Assembly: GCA_902760315.1 (NCBI GenBank)
Contig: CACWFV010000037.1
Coordinates: 1-58,021, forward strand
DNA: 58,021 nucleotides
DNA from: an uncultured Bacteroidales bacterium
Lineage (GTDB): Bacteria; Bacteroidota; Bacteroidia; Bacteroidales; Bacteroidaceae
Reading direction: 5' to 3'
The notes below the pieces were generated by a model. That model was not told the origin of the DNA. It did no database searches and worked only from the letters and a program-made list of their open reading frames with translations. The position numbers and the translations under genes are program-made. Of this stretch, positions 35,800 to 44,790 are shown in pieces. Each line of letters opens with the position of its first letter. Position 1 is the stretch's first letter.

Positions 35800-37578
35800 T
35801 TACTTCATGACTTTCAGCACGCGGCCGTCGGCATGCCTAACGATGGTCAGGCCCCTGGTGAGCTGGACGGTCTCGATGCCGTGCAGGTTGTAGTAGTGGG
35901 TAGCCGATGACGGGGTGGATGCAGACAGGGTTTCAACGCCGGCGGTGATGTCCTTCAGCTGTATAGCGGCGCTGTTGCATACCTCCCACGACAGTTTGTC
36001 GTTGGTGTCGGCATCGTGGATGAAGGCCAGTATGCCGAGGTTGTCCATGACGTAGGCGGGACTGTAGAACAGCGTACAGGTATAGCTGTAAGTGTCGCCG
36101 TTCCACTCGATGACGTCGCCCCACGTGGCATTGACGCGTCGCCCAACGTTGATGTGGACATACTCGCCGCTATAGCCGGCCTGATTGGTGGTGACAAGGT
36201 TGGTCTCGGTCAGCATCACGGTGATGCGGGCGGGGTTGACGGTGAGGTCGTGCTTCGAGCGCTCGCCACTCACGGTGACGACTATCTGGTGGTTCTCCTC
36301 GTCGACCTGAGGCTCTATCTTCAGGCTGACGAAGGCAGGCTTGAGCAGTTCCTTACGCAGGAATCCGTCCAACTCCAACTGGCTGGCGGGATTGAACACG
36401 GCAGTGCCGCTGGCGTCGCCAAACTCTGCGGCGCGGTCGAGCATGATGGCCGGAGCATAGACGTTGTCGTAGAACCACTCCCACTGGGTGTCGGCCTGTA
36501 TGGTGTACTGGTCGGTGTAGTAGCCTGAGTGGTGCTCAACGGTGTTGAAGCGTCCCTTGAACTCCTCGTTCTCTATCATTGCGTGCAGATAGGCTGCCAC
36601 GCGCGGACAGTTGGTACACTTCTCAGTGGTAAACTCCTCGACGAGCGGTACGCGGGTGAAGTCGTGGGCTACCACCTGGAACGTAGCCTCAAGGGTGTTG
36701 TCGCTCATGGCCTCGTCCTGACCCTCGATGAGGTTGTCGAGGGTGACGGTCAGCGTGCGCTCGGCAGGCGAGTCTGGGGTGATGGCTGTTGTGGGCTGGA
36801 TGGTGAACTCGATGACCTCCACCTGGTTGTAGGCCAGCGTCTTGTCGATATGGACGGTGAACGTCTCGTCGCTGCCGTCGATGTGGCATACGGCATCGAA
36901 GCCGGTGATAGTGGCTGAAGCAACGTTGCGTACCATCATCTCGACTGCCATGACCCCTTTGTCAACCACATAGACGGGTTGGGGCTTCATGTTCAGCAGT
37001 GAAAGGTTGTACTTTGGCATGTTGTCGCCATAGACGATGGCCTCTATCGACAGCGTTCCCTGGCTGCTGAGGTCGGTCCACTCGGCAGTGGCGCCCACCT
37101 TGGCAAAGAGGGCATTGGGCTGCGGAAAGTCGAGCACGGCAGCGGCCTTCGACGTGTTCTTCTGCGTATAGGTGTAGCCAATGTAGAGGCCTGGGGTCTG
37201 GGCAGTGATGTCAAAGGGGGTGTCGAGCGTCACGGTGTTCCACCCCTTTACCAGGTCAGCACCGGCCACCGTTGCCGAGGCAAGATTGTTGCCGTCCAGT
37301 TCGGCGCGCAGCCATACCGTCAGCTCGGTGACGCTGAGCTTGCTGGCCAGTCCAGCCTTGATTTCCTTAATCTGGTTACCGGCAAAGACGGCCACCTGGT
37401 CTTGTGGTACGAAGATGGCAGCACTGATTTGGTCGTCCTTCGTCGTTGACACGAGGTTCGACGGGTTGCTGCCCAGTTCGCCGACGCAATAGCCTATAGG
37501 CATTGACGTCACCTGAGCATTGCCCACCCCGCAGAGGGTGAGCAATGCCATTGTGAGGAATAGGAGTTTTTTACTCAT
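35800..37578 (-). CDS. Omp28-like secreted protein with CxxC motif and C-terminal sorting-like tail
   Basis: A 592-aa exported protein with a signal peptide (MSKKLLFLTMALLTLCGVGNAQ). Middle residues ~315-420 have an Omp28/thioredoxin-like segment, VEEFTTEKCTNCPRVAAYLH, with a CxxC pair. The N-terminal ~300 residues are beta-sandwich-like. The C-terminal tail (YYNLHGIETVQLTRGLTIVRHADGRVLKVMK region) matches the GLxIxRxxDGxxxKV pattern common in Prevotella exported proteins and resembles a type IX secretion signal. It is 14 bp after the next gene on the same strand, so the two are likely co-exported. Disulfide or cargo function is unproven. Confidence 0.8.
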   Translation of the reverse strand: MSKKLLFLTMALLTLCGVGNAQVTSMPIGYCVGELGSNPSNLVSTTKDDQISAAIFVPQDQVAVFAGNQIKEIKAGLASKLSVTELTVWLRAELDGNNLASATVAGADLVKGWNTVTLDTPFDITAQTPGLYIGYTYTQKNTSKAAAVLDFPQPNALFAKVGATAEWTDLSSQGTLSIEAIVYGDNMPKYNLSLLNMKPQPVYVVDKGVMAVEMMVRNVASATITGFDAVCHIDGSDETFTVHIDKTLAYNQVEVIEFTIQPTTAITPDSPAERTLTVTLDNLIEGQDEAMSDNTLEATFQVVAHDFTRVPLVEEFTTEKCTNCPRVAAYLHAMIENEEFKGRFNTVEHHSGYYTDQYTIQADTQWEWFYDNVYAPAIMLDRAAEFGDASGTAVFNPASQLELDGFLRKELLKPAFVSLKIEPQVDEENHQIVVTVSGERSKHDLTVNPARITVMLTETNLVTTNQAGYSGEYVHINVGRRVNATWGDVIEWNGDTYSYTCTLFYSPAYVMDNLGILAFIHDADTNDKLSWEVCNSAAIQLKDITAGVETLSASTPSSATHYYNLHGIETVQLTRGLTIVRHADGRVLKVMK

Positions 37579-37591
37579 GCTTTTTAGGGGT

Positions 37592-40500
37592 TTATTTCAC
37601 TACCTTGAAGGTCTTCACCGTGCCGTCGGCATACTGTTTGCGGACGATGTTCAGACCATGGTTGATGTTGTTGGTGCGCATGCCTGACAGGTTGAAGACC
37701 TCACGGCTGGTAGCCTGCTGGCCCTGCTCAATGCTCTGGATGGCGGTCTCGCCTGACTTCTTTTTCACAATGACGTCGTCAAGGCGCAGCAGGTACTGTC
37801 CGGTGGTGTTGTGATGACGGAAGCAGAGCACGATGTCCTTGCCGGCATACTGGTCGAGGCTGAACGTGCGCTCCAGCCAGCCGTCGCGGGCGCCCTGTGC
37901 CTCCTCCATGGTCTCTTCTATCAGCGCTTCGCCAGCCTTGATGGCCTCAACAGCGGCAGCAGGGTCGGTGTTGGTCTGGAATGTGTTGGCGTCAGTGATG
38001 TAGAAGCTGTAGTGCTCCAGCCAGTTGTAGGGACTGAAGGCAGCCACCCAGTAGCTTAGGTCGGCACCGTTGGCCGGCACGCTGACGATGGGCGAGAAGG
38101 TCCAGTTGTCGGGGGCGTACAAGTCGGAGGCTGATGCCAGACACTGTGCGCCACTATGAGTGTACCAGCCGTCCTCGTAGTAGGTGCCCCACATGTTGGT
38201 GCCGAGGCTCCAGTTGGTGGCGTCTCCGTCGGCATCGTAAAGGCTCCAGCCGTAGGCGTCGTCCTCAAAGTCGCCCTGCAGCACGATGCCCTCGTCGGTG
38301 TAGTCCTTGGCCAAGCCGGTGCAGTGGACTACAAAGTCACCGGCCGTGGTCTTGATGGTGAGGTCCTTGCTGAACTCACCTTTCTGGCCGGGATAGAACC
38401 AGAGTTCTACGCTGATGGAGTTGCCGAAAGTTGCGTTATTGTTGAAACCTTCTGGAATGATGCCATAGAAAGGTTCGGCAGCGGGAATGTCGGTAATAGA
38501 CAGGGGCTTCGCACCAGTGTTCTTCAGCTTGACGGTGGCCGTGGTGTAGCGCTGCGGGCCGACGTATGTCTCCTTGAAGGTTACCTCGGTCTGGTCAAGC
38601 TCGGCGTTGTAGTCCTGGAAGTCTTCCAGCACCAGTCGGATGTTGCTGACAACGAACTTGTCGCCCTCAGGAATGACACCGTTGCCACCCTTCTGGTAGA
38701 TAAAGCGGAACGTATGGTCACCGGCCACACACTGCAGATACTGCTTCCAGAAGTCGTCAATCTGCTCAGAACCGGCTGCAGCACCATTGCCTTTCTGGTA
38801 GTAGCAGGCGGTACCCGACGTCTGGCGTGGAACGTCAGTCATCTCGACGGCGGCATAGTTGTAATAGTCCACAGGGTCGCCCCAGGCTTCGCCATCCCAC
38901 GAGAAGTAGCCAATCTTGCCCTCAGGGATGGTGAACTTGACGGTGAACGACGACTGCGAGCTGACATCGTTAGGCTCGCCGGCGTTCTTGTTCCAGGCCT
39001 TGCCGTTCTCGACAATGAAGGGATAGTTGTCGTTGGTATCGAAGGTCATCAGTTCGGCACCCTCGGTGACAATGCTGGCAAAGTCGGGCATCTCCATCAC
39101 GTCGGCTGTTGCCTCGGCAGTAAACGTGCCGGCCGTGGTCTGGATGGTCAGCGTAGACTTCTTCTCGCCAGCCGTGGTAGCCAGGAAGTCGACACCGAGT
39201 GTCAGCTCTTTCATTGTAGCTGCACCCTCAGTCGGAGCCTGCACGCTGAACTCAGGATTGCTGCTCTCGACACCGGTAATTTTCAATTCGTTGGCACCCT
39301 TGTTCATCAGTCGGACGGTGCCTGTGGCGCTGACGCTCTCCTGCTTCAGCACGAAGTTGCCCATGTTGATAGTCGGGGTGAGCACTTCGGCAGCGTCGGT
39401 CTGCAGGTCCTCGGTGGTCAGCTCCAGGTCGTAGACGTAGAGTTTGTTCTCCTCCAGTCCGGTGTAGTAGTAGCCGTCGTATTGGAAGCGTACCACATGC
39501 TCGCCAGGTGCCAGCTGCACCTTGCCGCTCATGTCCATCGTCGGACCTGTGAACGAGGCGGCAGCAGTGTTCATGTCGTCAATGAAGTAGCCACCGGCAC
39601 ACTGGTACCAGATGCTGCTATTGTTGCTCATACCCTTCCAGCTGAAGGTGGCCAGCTTGCCCTCCGGAACGGTGATGATGGCGTCAAGCTGCGACGTGCC
39701 GTAGGCTCCGTGCGTACCGCTCTGTGCGACGACGGTGCCATTCTCTAAGGTGGCTATCTCGAAGGGAAACTCGATATTGGTCTTAAACGTGATGTTGCCC
39801 TGCTTCACGATGGCGGAGTAGTCGGGGTAGTCCTTGACGGTACCGAGCATGGAGATGACGAGGTCTTTCTCCGACGTACCGGCATCGTAGGTCAGTGTGG
39901 CAATACCTTCATACTCGGCGGCAGCGTCCTGCTTCAGCGTGAACACCACGTTGAGGGTTGAGGCGGCAGGCACGGTGCCTGCTGCAGGCTCTACGCTGTA
40001 GGCGTCGCCGTCGGATTCGAGGTCGATGACGAAGTCGGCATCCTTGCCGCCGGTGTTAATCAGCGTAACCGTGCGCGTGGCGGGAGTGCCTACGAAGGTC
40101 TCGCCAAACTGCAAGTCGCTGTTGAAGGTCTGCAGCGTGGCCTCGTCAGCCTTTGCAACGGCAGCGGTGAACGACTTGTAGATGCGGATGGTGCCGTAGG
40201 TGTACTGGGCGGCTATGGCCTCACGTGCGGTGATGCGCTCCAGGTCGCCCTCTACGTCGAAGACGATGTCGGCCGACGGGGTCAGTATGCCATTCTCGCT
40301 TACCACGCCGCCGTTCAGGATGGCATCGTAGAAACCGCCGTAGTCACCACAAACGGTTCCTGAGGGAATGGTGATGGTCTTGGCGGCCTCGTCATAGACG
40401 CCCTCGACGGGCAGGTCTTTGCTGACCGACCACGAACCGGCGCTCTGCGCCTCCATGTCGAAGAGGTTCTCCAGCGTCACCTTGTTGCCGTCGCGTGTTA

Positions 40501-40864
40501 CCTTAATATTATAGGTATAGACGTCGCCACCCTCAGCAACAAAGGTGTAGTTGGAGTGATACGACTGTGCCACGGCAAACATTTGCAGCGGCTCCTCGGC
40601 GGCTCGCTGAATGCCAAAGAACTTGGTGTGGTTGCGCACATCACCAAAAGCGAATTGGCGTGTGGCGGGTTTGTTCGCGGGGGAGAAAAGTCCCTCGACG
40701 GTGTTGGCGTCAGCCAGATGCAGCACGCTACGTGTGTCTGCCGTTTGTCGTTTCAACTGTGCCACATTCTGCTTGGGCTGCTGAATCAACTTACCTTTCT
40801 GCGCCATGGCACTACCTGTCGTCAGCGCAGCGAAAAGAAATGCTAAAAGTAATGATTTCCTCAT
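37592..40864 (-). CDS. Large secreted multidomain protein (DUF1573-like modules plus choice-of-anchor domain)
   Basis: A 1090-aa exported protein (signal: MRKSLLLAFLFAALTTGSAMA). It contains three repeats of an Ig-like module around residues 240-340, 505-600 and 790-890 with the pattern T-x-x-L-x-N-x-G (TRTVTLINTGGKDADFVIDL; TGTVRLMNKGANELKI; TATVKLKNTGAKPLSI). Between them are lectin-like segments (GKLATFSWKGMSN and GKIGYFSWDGEAW). A C-terminal choice-of-anchor J type domain (GWSLYDADGDATNW, DIVLCFRHHN) precedes the tail HGLNIVRKQYADGTVKTF, as in its neighbour. No enzyme motifs. It probably binds ligands or another surface partner. A TACTTTTG -7 box is at 40906-40913 (minus). Confidence 0.78.
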   Translation of the reverse strand: MRKSLLLAFLFAALTTGSAMAQKGKLIQQPKQNVAQLKRQTADTRSVLHLADANTVEGLFSPANKPATRQFAFGDVRNHTKFFGIQRAAEEPLQMFAVAQSYHSNYTFVAEGGDVYTYNIKVTRDGNKVTLENLFDMEAQSAGSWSVSKDLPVEGVYDEAAKTITIPSGTVCGDYGGFYDAILNGGVVSENGILTPSADIVFDVEGDLERITAREAIAAQYTYGTIRIYKSFTAAVAKADEATLQTFNSDLQFGETFVGTPATRTVTLINTGGKDADFVIDLESDGDAYSVEPAAGTVPAASTLNVVFTLKQDAAAEYEGIATLTYDAGTSEKDLVISMLGTVKDYPDYSAIVKQGNITFKTNIEFPFEIATLENGTVVAQSGTHGAYGTSQLDAIITVPEGKLATFSWKGMSNNSSIWYQCAGGYFIDDMNTAAASFTGPTMDMSGKVQLAPGEHVVRFQYDGYYYTGLEENKLYVYDLELTTEDLQTDAAEVLTPTINMGNFVLKQESVSATGTVRLMNKGANELKITGVESSNPEFSVQAPTEGAATMKELTLGVDFLATTAGEKKSTLTIQTTAGTFTAEATADVMEMPDFASIVTEGAELMTFDTNDNYPFIVENGKAWNKNAGEPNDVSSQSSFTVKFTIPEGKIGYFSWDGEAWGDPVDYYNYAAVEMTDVPRQTSGTACYYQKGNGAAAGSEQIDDFWKQYLQCVAGDHTFRFIYQKGGNGVIPEGDKFVVSNIRLVLEDFQDYNAELDQTEVTFKETYVGPQRYTTATVKLKNTGAKPLSITDIPAAEPFYGIIPEGFNNNATFGNSISVELWFYPGQKGEFSKDLTIKTTAGDFVVHCTGLAKDYTDEGIVLQGDFEDDAYGWSLYDADGDATNWSLGTNMWGTYYEDGWYTHSGAQCLASASDLYAPDNWTFSPIVSVPANGADLSYWVAAFSPYNWLEHYSFYITDANTFQTNTDPAAAVEAIKAGEALIEETMEEAQGARDGWLERTFSLDQYAGKDIVLCFRHHNTTGQYLLRLDDVIVKKKSGETAIQSIEQGQQATSREVFNLSGMRTNNINHGLNIVRKQYADGTVKTFKVVK

Positions 40865-40988
40865 AGTCTGTTATGTTTTTGTTGCTTTATGTATAAAATC
40901 GGCTGCAAAAGTAATAAAAAAATATGAAACTGTAAGCTTTATGGGACTTAAATTTTGCAGGAGGCGCTGAATAAGTTTTATTTATTGT

Positions 40989-41019
40989 TTTGCATTTTCA
41001 GATTTTATTACTACTTTTG
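40989..41019 (+). promoter_or_regulatory. Promoter of nadB
   Basis: TTTG at 40989-40992 and TACTTTTG at 41012-41019 are exactly 19 bp apart, the Bacteroidetes consensus arrangement. The start codon is at 41041, so the leader is short (about 15 nt). Confidence 0.8.
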
Positions 41020-41040
41020 CAGCGTGTAACAAGATAAACC

Positions 41041-42630
41041 ATGGTTTACAAATACGATTTCCTGATAATAGGAGCCGGCGTAGCCGGAATGAGCTACGCG
41101 CTGAAAGTGGCACGTGCAAAGAAAGGTAAGGTGTGCATGATCTGTAAGGCCGGACTGGACGAGGCCAATACGTCGTTTGCCCAGGGCGGTGTGGCATCCG
41201 TCACCAATCTGGAGTTGGACAACTTTGACAAACACATCGAAGACACCATGATAGCGGGTGACTACATCTCGGACCGCCAGGCCGTGGAGCAGGTGGTGAA
41301 GATGGCCCCCAGTCAGATTAAGGAACTGGTGGAGTGGGGTGTCAACTTCGACCGCAAGGAGAATGGCGACTTCGACCTGCACCGTGAGGGTGGCCACTCA
41401 GAGTTCCGCATACTGCACCATGCCGACGATACGGGTGCCGAGATACAGCGTGGACTGATGGCAGCTGTGCGCCAGTGTCCCGACATTGACATCAAGGAGC
41501 AACACTTTGCCGTAGAAATCATTACCCAGCACCATCTGGGCGTGCGTGTTACCCGCCGTTCTCCCCACATCCGCTGCTATGGCGCCTACGTGCTGAATCC
41601 GGAAACGCAGAAGGTGGATACCTACCTGGCCAAGGTTACCGTGCTGTGTACGGGTGGCTGCGGAGCCGTCTACCTGACTACTTCGAACCCCGTCATCGCT
41701 ACGGGAGACGGTATTGCCATGGCTTATCGTGCCAAGGCTACTGTGGCCGATATGGAGTTTGTGCAGTTTCACCCCACGGTGCTGCACAATCCCAACGAGA
41801 CGCATCCCGCCTACCTCATTACCGAGGCCATGCGTGGCTATGGCGGCGTGCTGAAACTGCCCAATGGCGAGACCTTCATGGAGAAATACGACAAACGCCT
41901 GTCGCTGGCACCACGAGACATCGTGGCGCGAGCCATCGACAAGGAAATGAAGATACATGGTCTGGACCACGTCTGTCTGGACGTCACTCATAAAGACGCT
42001 GAGGAGACGCGCCACCACTTCCCGAACATCTACCAGAAGTGTCTGAGCATTGGCATCGACATCACGCAGGACTACATCCCTGTTCGTCCGGCGGCCCACT
42101 ACATGTGTGGCGGTATCAAGGTCGACCTGAACGGACAGTCGAGCATAGAGCGGCTGTACGCCCTGGGCGAGTGTTCGTGTACCGGACTGCACGGCGGCAA
42201 CCGACTGGCCTCCAATTCGCTGATAGAAGCCGTGGTGTATGCAGAGACAGCTGCCCGCCACTCGCTGGAACACGTTGACCAGTATGACTGGAACGAGCAA
42301 GTACCGGAGTGGAATGACGAGGGTACCATGACCAATGAGGAGAAGGTGCTGATAACCCAGAGCGTGAAAGAGGTAAACCAGATTATGTCAAACTATGTCG
42401 GCATTGTACGCTCAGACCTGCGACTGCACCGCGCTTGGGACCGTCTGGACATGCTCTATGAAGAGACTGAGCGCCTGTTTAAGCGCGTCAAGGCCAGCCG
42501 CGACATCTGTGAGTTGAGAAACATGATTAATGTGGGATACCTCATTACCCGCTGGGCTCTGGAGCGCAAGGAGTGTCGCGGACTACACTTTACCACCGAC
42601 TATCCTCACCACGCCTACGACAAGCATTGA
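41041..42630 (+). CDS. nadB: L-aspartate oxidase
   Basis: A 529-aa flavoprotein that makes iminoaspartate for NAD synthesis. The FAD dinucleotide-binding motif is FLIIGAGVAGMSYALKVA near the N-terminus. The catalytic region has NTSFAQGGVASVTN, HREGGHSEFRILHHAD, GRP-like LAPRDIVARAIDKEM, and RPAAHYMCGGIKVD; GLHGGNRLASNSLIEA closes the FAD site. It is single, with its own promoter and a terminator downstream (42655). nadA/nadC are not adjacent. Confidence 0.96.
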   Translation: MVYKYDFLIIGAGVAGMSYALKVARAKKGKVCMICKAGLDEANTSFAQGGVASVTNLELDNFDKHIEDTMIAGDYISDRQAVEQVVKMAPSQIKELVEWGVNFDRKENGDFDLHREGGHSEFRILHHADDTGAEIQRGLMAAVRQCPDIDIKEQHFAVEIITQHHLGVRVTRRSPHIRCYGAYVLNPETQKVDTYLAKVTVLCTGGCGAVYLTTSNPVIATGDGIAMAYRAKATVADMEFVQFHPTVLHNPNETHPAYLITEAMRGYGGVLKLPNGETFMEKYDKRLSLAPRDIVARAIDKEMKIHGLDHVCLDVTHKDAEETRHHFPNIYQKCLSIGIDITQDYIPVRPAAHYMCGGIKVDLNGQSSIERLYALGECSCTGLHGGNRLASNSLIEAVVYAETAARHSLEHVDQYDWNEQVPEWNDEGTMTNEEKVLITQSVKEVNQIMSNYVGIVRSDLRLHRAWDRLDMLYEETERLFKRVKASRDICELRNMINVGYLITRWALERKECRGLHFTTDYPHHAYDKH

Positions 42631-42654
42631 GCTGCGTGGAGAGTGGAAACATGC

Positions 42655-42709
42655 AATGCACAAAACAGCCGATGTGTGCACATCAGGGTGGTTTTTGTGC
42701 ATTTTTTTT
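42655..42709 (+). terminator. Intrinsic terminator of nadB
   Basis: AATGCACAAAACAGCC (42655-42670) pairs with GGTGGTTTTTGTGCATT (42687-42703), with a small internal palindrome (GATGTGTGCACATC), and is followed by T's to 42709. The T-tract merges with the -33 box of the next promoter. Confidence 0.6.
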
Positions 42710-42738
42710 GGTTGTGTGCGCAAAAAGTAGTACCTTTG
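42707..42738 (+). promoter_or_regulatory. Promoter of the etfBA-acyl-CoA dehydrogenase operon
   Basis: TTTG (42707-42710) is 20 bp from TACCTTTG (42731-42738). The etfB start follows at 42785. Confidence 0.7.
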
Positions 42739-42784
42739 CACCCGATTTTGCAAAACGATATTATTTTTACACATTATTTATAAT

Positions 42785-43620
42785 ATGGCATTAAAAATTG
42801 TAGTACTTGCTAAGCAGGTACCCGACACAAGAAATGTGGGTAAGGACGCTATGACTGCTGAAGGCACTGTCAACCGTGCTGCCCTGCCCGCCATCTTCAA
42901 TCCAGAAGATTTGAATGCCCTGGAGCAGGCCCTTCGCCTGAAGGAGCAGCTCCACGTGCAGGCGAGATTATCCGTCAGGGACTCTATCGTGGCGCTGATA
43001 CCGGTTGGTTGCTGACCGACCGCTTGTTTGCAGGTGCCGACACCCTTGCTACATCATACGCGCTGGCAACCGCCATCAAGAAGATAGGCGATGTAGACAT
43101 CGTAATCGGTGGTCGTCAGGCTATCGACGGCGATACCGCCCAGGTGGGTCCTCAGGTGGCTCAGAAATTGGGACTGAACCAGGTAACCTACGCTGAGGAG
43201 GTGCTCTCAGTAAAGGATGGCAAGGCTACCATCAAGCGCGTCATAGACGGTGGTGTGGAGACCGTTGAGGCTCCGCTGCCTGTAGTGATTACCGTCAACG
43301 GAAGCGCTGCTCCCTGTCGCCCACAGAACGCCAAGCTGGTGATGAAGTACAAGCGCGCCACCTGCCCCATGGAGCGCCCCGCCGAGGGTACGGCCTACGA
43401 TAACCTCTACGAGGAGCGCCCCTACCTGACGCTGAACCAGTGGTCAGTAGCCGACGTTGACGGTGATGTGAACCAGTGTGGTCTGAGTGGCTCGCCCACG
43501 AAGGTAAAGGCTATCAAGAACATCGTGTTCCAGGCTAAGGAGTCGAAGACTTTGACGGCTTCTGACGCTGACATTGAGGGTATGATCAAAGAATTGTTGG
43601 ACGAGAAAATCATTGGATAA
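42785..43620 (+). pseudogene. etfB: Electron transfer flavoprotein beta subunit, split by a frameshifting internal deletion
   Basis: EtfB pairs with EtfA to carry electrons from acyl-CoA dehydrogenase. The N-terminal part (KIVVLAKQVPDTRNVGKD, NPEDLNALEQALRLKEQLH) is in the first frame. The rest (GEIIRQGLYRGADTGWLLTD, FAGADTLATSYALATAI, VGGRQAIDGDTAQVGPQVA) is in another frame from about 42958. Between them the family has a highly conserved stretch of about 14 residues (the LLTMGPGRA region), absent here; roughly 40 nt seem to be lost. The C-terminal domain is complete to 43620. etfA downstream looks complete, so a working partner is expected and an assembly error is likely. Confidence 0.85.
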
Positions 43621-43760
43621 ATTAAGAATTAAGAATGAAGAATGAAGAATTTGCTGCCGCCCAACAAAACGGGCAAACAGGTAATGCAGGTTCAACAAAA
43701 GGACAGAACGTCAGAAGAGCGGTAGCAAATTCTTCATTCTTCATTCTTCATTCTTCATTC
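43621..43760. repeat. Inverted-repeat spacer with heptamers between etfB and etfA (gene-less version of the downstream element)
   Basis: Heptamers ATTAAGA x2 and ATGAAGA x2 begin right after the etfB stop. AAGAATGAAGAATGAAGAAT plus TTGCTGCCG (43631-43659) pairs with 43720-43748, one mismatch in 29 bp. The loop (about 60 bp) has no gene. The right end (43716-43759) is identical to 45274-45317. Confidence 0.75.
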
Positions 43761-43767
43761 AAAAGTT

Positions 43768-44790
43768 ATGAATAACGTATTTGTATATTGCGAGATAGAA
43801 GGTACTCAAGTACAGGAAGTATCTCAGGAGCTGCTGACCAAGGGTCGCAAGCTCGCCAATGAACTAGGAGTAGAACTGCACGCCATTGTTGCCGGTACTG
43901 GCATCAAGGGTAAGGTGGAGGACCAGATTCTGCCATACGGCGTCGACAAGCTTTTTGTGTTCGATGCTCCCGATTTGTTCCCTTACACTTCAGCTCCCCA
44001 CACGGACATCCTGGTGAACCTCTTCAAGGAGGAACAGCCTCAGATTTGCCTGATGGGTGCCACGGTGATTGGTCGTGACCTCGGTCCACGTGTGTCGTCA
44101 TCGCTGACCTCTGGTCTGACAGCTGACTGTACGGAACTGGAGATTGGTCCCTTTGAGGATAAGAAGAATAATAAGGTATACGAGAACCTGCTCTATCAGA
44201 TTCGTCCTGCCTTCGGTGGTAACATTGTGGCTACCATCGTGAACCCCGACCACCGTCCCCAGATGGCTACTGTCCGCAGTGGCGTGATGCAGAAGGCCGT
44301 CTATGAGGGTGACTGCAAGAAGGAGGTGGTATATCCTGAGGTGAGTAAGTATGTCAGCCCTGAGGCATTCGTCGTGAAGGTGCTCGACCACCATGTGGAG
44401 GCTGCCAAGCACAACCTGAAGGGTGCTCCCATCGTTGTGGCTGGTGGCTATGGTATGGGCTCGAAGGAGAACTTCGACATGCTGTTCCAGTTGGCAAAGG
44501 TGCTTCATGGTGAGGTAGGTGGTTCTCGTGCCGCTGTCGATGCTGGTTGGCTCGACCACGACCGTCAGATTGGTCAGACGGGTGTCACCGTTCATCCGAA
44601 GGTGTACATCGCCTGCGGTATCTCTGGACAGATTCAGCACATCGCTGGTATGCAGGACTCTGGCATCATCATCAGCGTGAACAGCGACCCCGATGCTCCT
44701 ATCAACAAGATTGCCGACTACGTCATCGTTGGTACTGTTGAGGAAGTCGTTCCGAAGCTCATTAAGTATTACAAGCAGAACTCTAAGTAA
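43768..44790 (+). CDS. etfA: Electron transfer flavoprotein alpha subunit
   Basis: A 340-aa EtfA. The C-terminal FAD-binding domain shows GGYGMGSKENFDMLFQLAKV, GGSRAAVDAGWLDHDRQIG and GVTVHPKVYIACGISG; NSDPDAPINKIADYVIVGT follows. It forms a heterodimer with EtfB and receives electrons from the acyl-CoA dehydrogenase encoded two genes later. It is preceded by an inverted-repeat spacer and followed by the IVS-like element. Confidence 0.95.
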   Translation: MNNVFVYCEIEGTQVQEVSQELLTKGRKLANELGVELHAIVAGTGIKGKVEDQILPYGVDKLFVFDAPDLFPYTSAPHTDILVNLFKEEQPQICLMGATVIGRDLGPRVSSSLTSGLTADCTELEIGPFEDKKNNKVYENLLYQIRPAFGGNIVATIVNPDHRPQMATVRSGVMQKAVYEGDCKKEVVYPEVSKYVSPEAFVVKVLDHHVEAAKHNLKGAPIVVAGGYGMGSKENFDMLFQLAKVLHGEVGGSRAAVDAGWLDHDRQIGQTGVTVHPKVYIACGISGQIQHIAGMQDSGIIISVNSDPDAPINKIADYVIVGTVEEVVPKLIKYYKQNSK

